From positions 1 through 9,741 of the forward strand of contig JAISMT010000202.1 in the NCBI GenBank assembly GCA_031276585.1: a DNA stretch of 9,741 bases, read 5' to 3'. Below are positions 7,479-9,741 of the stretch, piece by piece; position 1 is the first letter of the stretch, and every line of letters begins with the position of its first letter. This stretch comes from Bifidobacteriaceae bacterium (GTDB taxonomy: Bacteria > Actinomycetota > Actinomycetes > Actinomycetales > WQXJ01). A program made the translations under genes and the position numbers. The notes under the pieces were generated by a model. The model was not told the DNA's origin. It searched no databases and saw nothing but the letters and a program-made list of their open reading frames with translations.

Positions 7479-8783
7479 TTAACTGGTGGGTCGGGGGTAA
7501 GCACCGTTAGTGACGATGCGGTCGTATCCAGCTCTGTCGGTGTCACCTTCTGTAGACACACATAACACGACAGAGTTTTGGTCTATGCCGAGCAGCGTCC
7601 GGAATTCTGCATAATCTGGGTCGGAGCACACCTCATGCACAAATCCGAAGGTAACGGCACCTGATTCCCCAGAAATGATCCGCGGGTCTGCTGCGGAATC
7701 ACCTCGGCGGCTTGCGGCGGCCTCTCCCAGACCAGTCCCGTAACCAGCAACGGCTTGCCGTGGCGGTGAGCTCAGTGCCCTCATACCTTGGGCCGCGACA
7801 TAGTCGGGAGCTGACACCACAAAATCGACGCAATGGGCCAAGATGTCCACACCCACGGTGACCGGCTCACCGCAAGCTAAACCAGCCATGATGGTGTCCA
7901 TGTCGCCGGTGACAGGGTGAAGCCGGCGGTCAGTGGCGCGCAGTGTGTCAAAAATGCACGCCGCTTGGTGAGGCTCAACTACAACCAGAGTGGGTGCCGC
8001 GATACCGCGTTTTGCGTAGGCTGCAGTAACACCTGCGGTAACGGCGGTAGCGAAAGCCCCCACGCCAGCTTGAGCGAACACATGGGTAGGCCAAGCCAAT
8101 CCTTGCTCATCAAACTCTTGAAACGCCTCGTAGATCAGCGTGGAGTATCCCTGCACAATGCTGATCGGAATGTCTTCATATCCCGGCCAGGAAGTGTCTT
8201 GAACTAGCGCCCACCCGTATTTTTCGGCTTCCTCGTTCGACAAGCGGACCGCGTCGTCATAGTTGAGGTCGGTAATGTCCGCCTGCGCCCCCAACGCTTG
8301 GATGTTGGCCAAGCGTTCCGGCGCGGATCCCTTAGGCATGTGCACCACACACTTCTGACGGAGCTTATTGGCAGTCCAGGCCACGCCCCGCCCGTGGTTT
8401 CCGTCGGTGGCAGTGATGAATGTGATGTCCCCTAAAGCAGCCTTGGTCTGATCTGAGATCATCTCTTCATAAGACAGTTCTGAAATGTCTTTACCGAGTC
8501 GGTGGGCAAGGTATTTTCCGATCGCGAAGGATCCGCCCAGTGCTTTGAAGGCATTGAGTCCGAACCGGTGGGATTCGTCCTTCACATAAACCGCTTTAAC
8601 GCCTAACTTCTGAGCCTGTCCATTAAGAACAACCAGAGGGGTGGGTTTATATCCGTCGATGCTCGAATGGAAGGCGACAACTTTGGCTATCTCTTCAGCA
8701 GTGAAGTAGGTGAGCATCTTTGCTGCTTCCGAGGCGCGAGTTCCCTTATTCGGGTTGGCCAGCACTTGCATGGTTTTTTCCAT
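7479..8783 (-). CDS. dpaL: Diaminopropionate ammonia-lyase (PLP fold type II)
   Basis: DpaL (YgeX in E. coli) is a PLP enzyme that converts D- or L-2,3-diaminopropionate to pyruvate and two ammonia in the cytoplasm. Numbered from the ATG at 8787-8789, landmarks are KPTPL (48-52), KDESHRFGLNAFKALGG (70-86) with Lys82 as the PLP Schiff-base lysine, TDGNHGRGVAW (128-138) with Asp129, VQDTSW (196-201) with Asp198, QAGVGA (240-245), IMAGLACGEP (300-309), RIISGESGA (370-378) and STEGDTD (412-418). Asp129 and Asp198 match the two catalytic Asp residues of the E. coli enzyme (Asp120, Asp189; same 69-residue spacing). The preferred start is the third codon, ATG 8781-8783: GGAG at 8790-8793 is 6 nt from it but abuts the earlier ATG. 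About 22 extra residues occur around 343-366. It is the first gene of an operon with the symporter. Confidence 0.95.
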   Translation of the reverse strand: MEKTMQVLANPNKGTRASEAAKMLTYFTAEEIAKVVAFHSSIDGYKPTPLVVLNGQAQKLGVKAVYVKDESHRFGLNAFKALGGSFAIGKYLAHRLGKDISELSYEEMISDQTKAALGDITFITATDGNHGRGVAWTANKLRQKCVVHMPKGSAPERLANIQALGAQADITDLNYDDAVRLSNEEAEKYGWALVQDTSWPGYEDIPISIVQGYSTLIYEAFQEFDEQGLAWPTHVFAQAGVGAFATAVTAGVTAAYAKRGIAAPTLVVVEPHQAACIFDTLRATDRRLHPVTGDMDTIMAGLACGEPVTVGVDILAHCVDFVVSAPDYVAAQGMRALSSPPRQAVAGYGTGLGEAAASRRGDSAADPRIISGESGAVTFGFVHEVCSDPDYAEFRTLLGIDQNSVVLCVSTEGDTDRAGYDRIVTNGAYPRPTS

Positions 8784-8789
8784 TGTCAT

Positions 8790-8793
8790 CTCC
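8790..8793 (-). promoter_or_regulatory. Shine-Dalgarno GGAG favouring the inner dpaL start
   Basis: GGAG directly touches the first in-frame ATG (8787-8789), which is too close for initiation there. It sits 6 nt from the ATG at 8781-8783, a normal spacing. The protein would then begin MEKTMQVL. Confidence 0.6.
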
Positions 8794-8820
8794 AGTGTTG
8801 TTGTGCAGCGGCATCAACGT

Positions 8821-8961
8821 TTAAGTGCCACGGATCAGGGGAGGCGCATAACGGGTCGGAATCGGCACTTCTACAAACACCTCCACATCTTTAGCGAGGC
8901 CGCGCGCGGCCATCATGTGCGACAGACCGAAGCTCAAGCTACGGTGATGTGATTGACTTGC
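8821..8961 (-). pseudogene. Possible gene remnant or short upstream ORF before dpaL
   Basis: A 46-codon stretch is open on the minus strand between TAG (8962-8964) and TAA (8821-8823). From the ATG pair at 8911-8916 it reads MMAARGLAKDVEVFVEVP, continuing IPTRYAPPLIRGT. Residue make-up and codon choice look like coding sequence rather than random spacer. No Shine-Dalgarno precedes the ATG pair, and the open stretch is too short for a domain. It ends 37 nt before the dpaL start on the same strand. It could be the C-terminal remnant of a lost gene, a short upstream ORF with a regulatory role, or chance. I do not recognise the family. Confidence 0.3.
8898..8911. repeat. 14-bp perfect GC palindrome in the dpaL-regulator gap
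   Basis: GGCCGCGCGCGGCC is identical on both strands and lies in the divergent gap between dpaL and the YheO-type regulator. It could be an operator for the divergent regulator. The alternating CG core also makes a chance or coding origin possible, because it falls inside the 46-codon open stretch. The same gap has an inverted pair AAGTGCC (8823-8829) and GGCACTT (8864-8870), with AAGTGC again at 9020-9025. Confidence 0.35.
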
Positions 8962-8981
8962 CTATGGTGAATCGAGATGAT
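8953..8981 (+). promoter_or_regulatory. Candidate sigma70-type promoter for the divergent regulator
   Basis: TTGACT (8953-8958, 5 of 6 to the -35 consensus) is followed after exactly 17 nt by GATGAT (8976-8981, 4 of 6 to the -10 consensus). Transcription would start around 8988, leaving a leader of about 45 nt to the ATG at 9032. A second -10-like TATTAT is at 9000-9005 but has a poorer -35. Confidence 0.4.
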
Positions 8982-9031
8982 CTTTTCAACCTAAGCGGAT
9001 ATTATCACAATGAGAATGAAAGTGCAACACC

Positions 9032-9741
9032 ATGGTCGCTGCTCAACTTCCCCCTCAAAGCAACCCCCTCTTCGAGCCCTACCTGAAACTTATGGACTTC
9101 TTGGAACATGTGCTCGGACCCACCCACGAGATCGTTCTGCACGATCTGTCAAAGCCAGCCCATTCGATCATCGCCATTCGGAACGGACACGTCTCGGGAC
9201 GTCAGGTTGGCGGGCCCACCACCGATCTAGCCTTACGGATCGTACGTAGCGAGGAGAACAGTGACCGCGATTGCCTACTGAACTACACTTCCCGCTCCCT
9301 TAAAGGCGAACATCTACGCTCTTCGACATACCTGATCCGCGACGAGCACCGCCGGGTTCGCGGCATGTTATGCGTCAATATTGACGACTCAGCGGTCAAG
9401 AACCTACGGGCGGCGGTGGATCAATTTTTAGCCGTTCTACCTGGCCAGACCTCGGCAACGCGGCCAAATCAGTCAGAGAGAGGCTACCCTGGCGCAACAG
9501 AACCGTTCCCGGCGTATTGGGACGGCCCAGCGGAATCGACACTAGACGATGTAACGAGCATCGAACGGCTTAACACGTCCATCGAAGAGCTGATGCAAGA
9601 CGCCATCAGCGATGCTGTCCGCGCCAAAAAAATTGATCCCGCGCGCATGACTGCCGCAGAGAGGCGAGCCATAGTCAGCCACTTGGACCAAGCCGGGGTG
9701 TTTCTCCTCAAAGACGCTGTGCCCAAAGCGGCCGAGGCGCT
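9032..9741 (+). CDS. YheO/DauR-type transcriptional regulator, C-terminus cut by window edge
   Basis: The frame is open for 236 codons from ATG 9032 to the right edge. It is the first start after an in-frame TGA at 9017-9019. The first part (about residues 13-135) matches the YheO-like PAS domain: YLKLMDFLEHVLGPTHEIVLHDLS, then HSIIAIRNGHVSGRQVGGPTTDLALRIV, LNYTSRSLKGEHLRSSTYLIRDE and GMLCVNID. A Pro/Ser-rich linker follows (about 137-172). A helical segment SIERLNTSIEELMQDAISDAV and MTAAERRAIVSHLDQAGVFLLKDAV then begin the C-terminal HTH; the recognition helix lies beyond the window. DauR, a family member, controls D-arginine catabolism. Here the gene is divergent from dpaL, so local control of the lyase-symporter operon is likely but inferred. 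The ribosome binding site is weak. Confidence 0.88.
   Translation, partial: MVAAQLPPQSNPLFEPYLKLMDFLEHVLGPTHEIVLHDLSKPAHSIIAIRNGHVSGRQVGGPTTDLALRIVRSEENSDRDCLLNYTSRSLKGEHLRSSTYLIRDEHRRVRGMLCVNIDDSAVKNLRAAVDQFLAVLPGQTSATRPNQSERGYPGATEPFPAYWDGPAESTLDDVTSIERLNTSIEELMQDAISDAVRAKKIDPARMTAAERRAIVSHLDQAGVFLLKDAVPKAAEA

Noticed and set aside
7466..7561. 32-residue N-terminal extension of the symporter
   Set aside because: It overlaps the end of dpaL, is not membrane-like and lacks a ribosome binding site. The ATG at 7463-7465 has a consensus AGGAGG at 5 nt.
9010..9249. Plus-strand 79-codon frame
   Set aside because: It overlaps the start of the YheO-type regulator in another frame. The regulator frame shows the family motifs and stays open to the window end.
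9484..9726. Minus-strand 80-codon frame
   Set aside because: It is antisense to the linker and HTH part of the regulator and resembles no protein I know.

Overview
The window looks like a chromosomal segment of an actinobacterium (Actinomycetota). FtsZ has the actinobacterial N-terminus and a C-terminal SepF-binding tail. SepF is encoded just downstream, and a DUF3046 gene (an almost purely actinobacterial family) is present. TTA and CTA leucine codons are fairly common, so this is probably not a very high-GC lineage. An Actinomycetaceae-like host is possible, but that is a guess.

Layout. (1) 1-2290, minus strand: a cell-division block reading ftsZ, then a 74-residue two-helix membrane protein, then sepF, which is cut by the left edge. 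(2) 2427-5299, plus strand: a Na+/H+ antiporter NhaA divergent from ftsZ, a small soluble hypothetical protein, a PfkB-family sugar kinase and a DUF3046 protein. The last two are only 4 nt apart. (3) 5334-5779, minus strand: an unrecognised 147-residue gene that reads through only if two +1 homopolymer shifts are removed. It is a probable pseudogene, or carries sequencing errors. (4) 5972-8783, minus strand: a tight two-gene operon of diaminopropionate ammonia-lyase (dpaL/ygeX type) followed by an AgcS-family sodium:amino-acid symporter. (5) 9032 to the right edge, plus strand: a divergent YheO/DauR-type regulator (PAS-like domain, start of a C-terminal HTH), cut by the window end.

How it fits together. 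FtsZ and SepF are direct partners: SepF anchors FtsZ to the membrane through the FtsZ C-terminal peptide. The small membrane protein between them is a candidate uncharacterised division-associated protein. The right-hand block looks like a small catabolic module: the symporter brings in an amino acid, the lyase splits 2,3-diaminopropionate to pyruvate and ammonia, and the divergent regulator probably senses a ligand and controls the 248-bp shared control region. That region also holds a coding-like 46-codon minus-strand stretch and a 14-bp perfect palindrome.

I saw no CRISPR array, transposase, tRNA or rRNA. No wholly new system is evident. The points most worth checking are the small membrane protein between ftsZ and sepF, the frame-split gene, and the diaminopropionate module.
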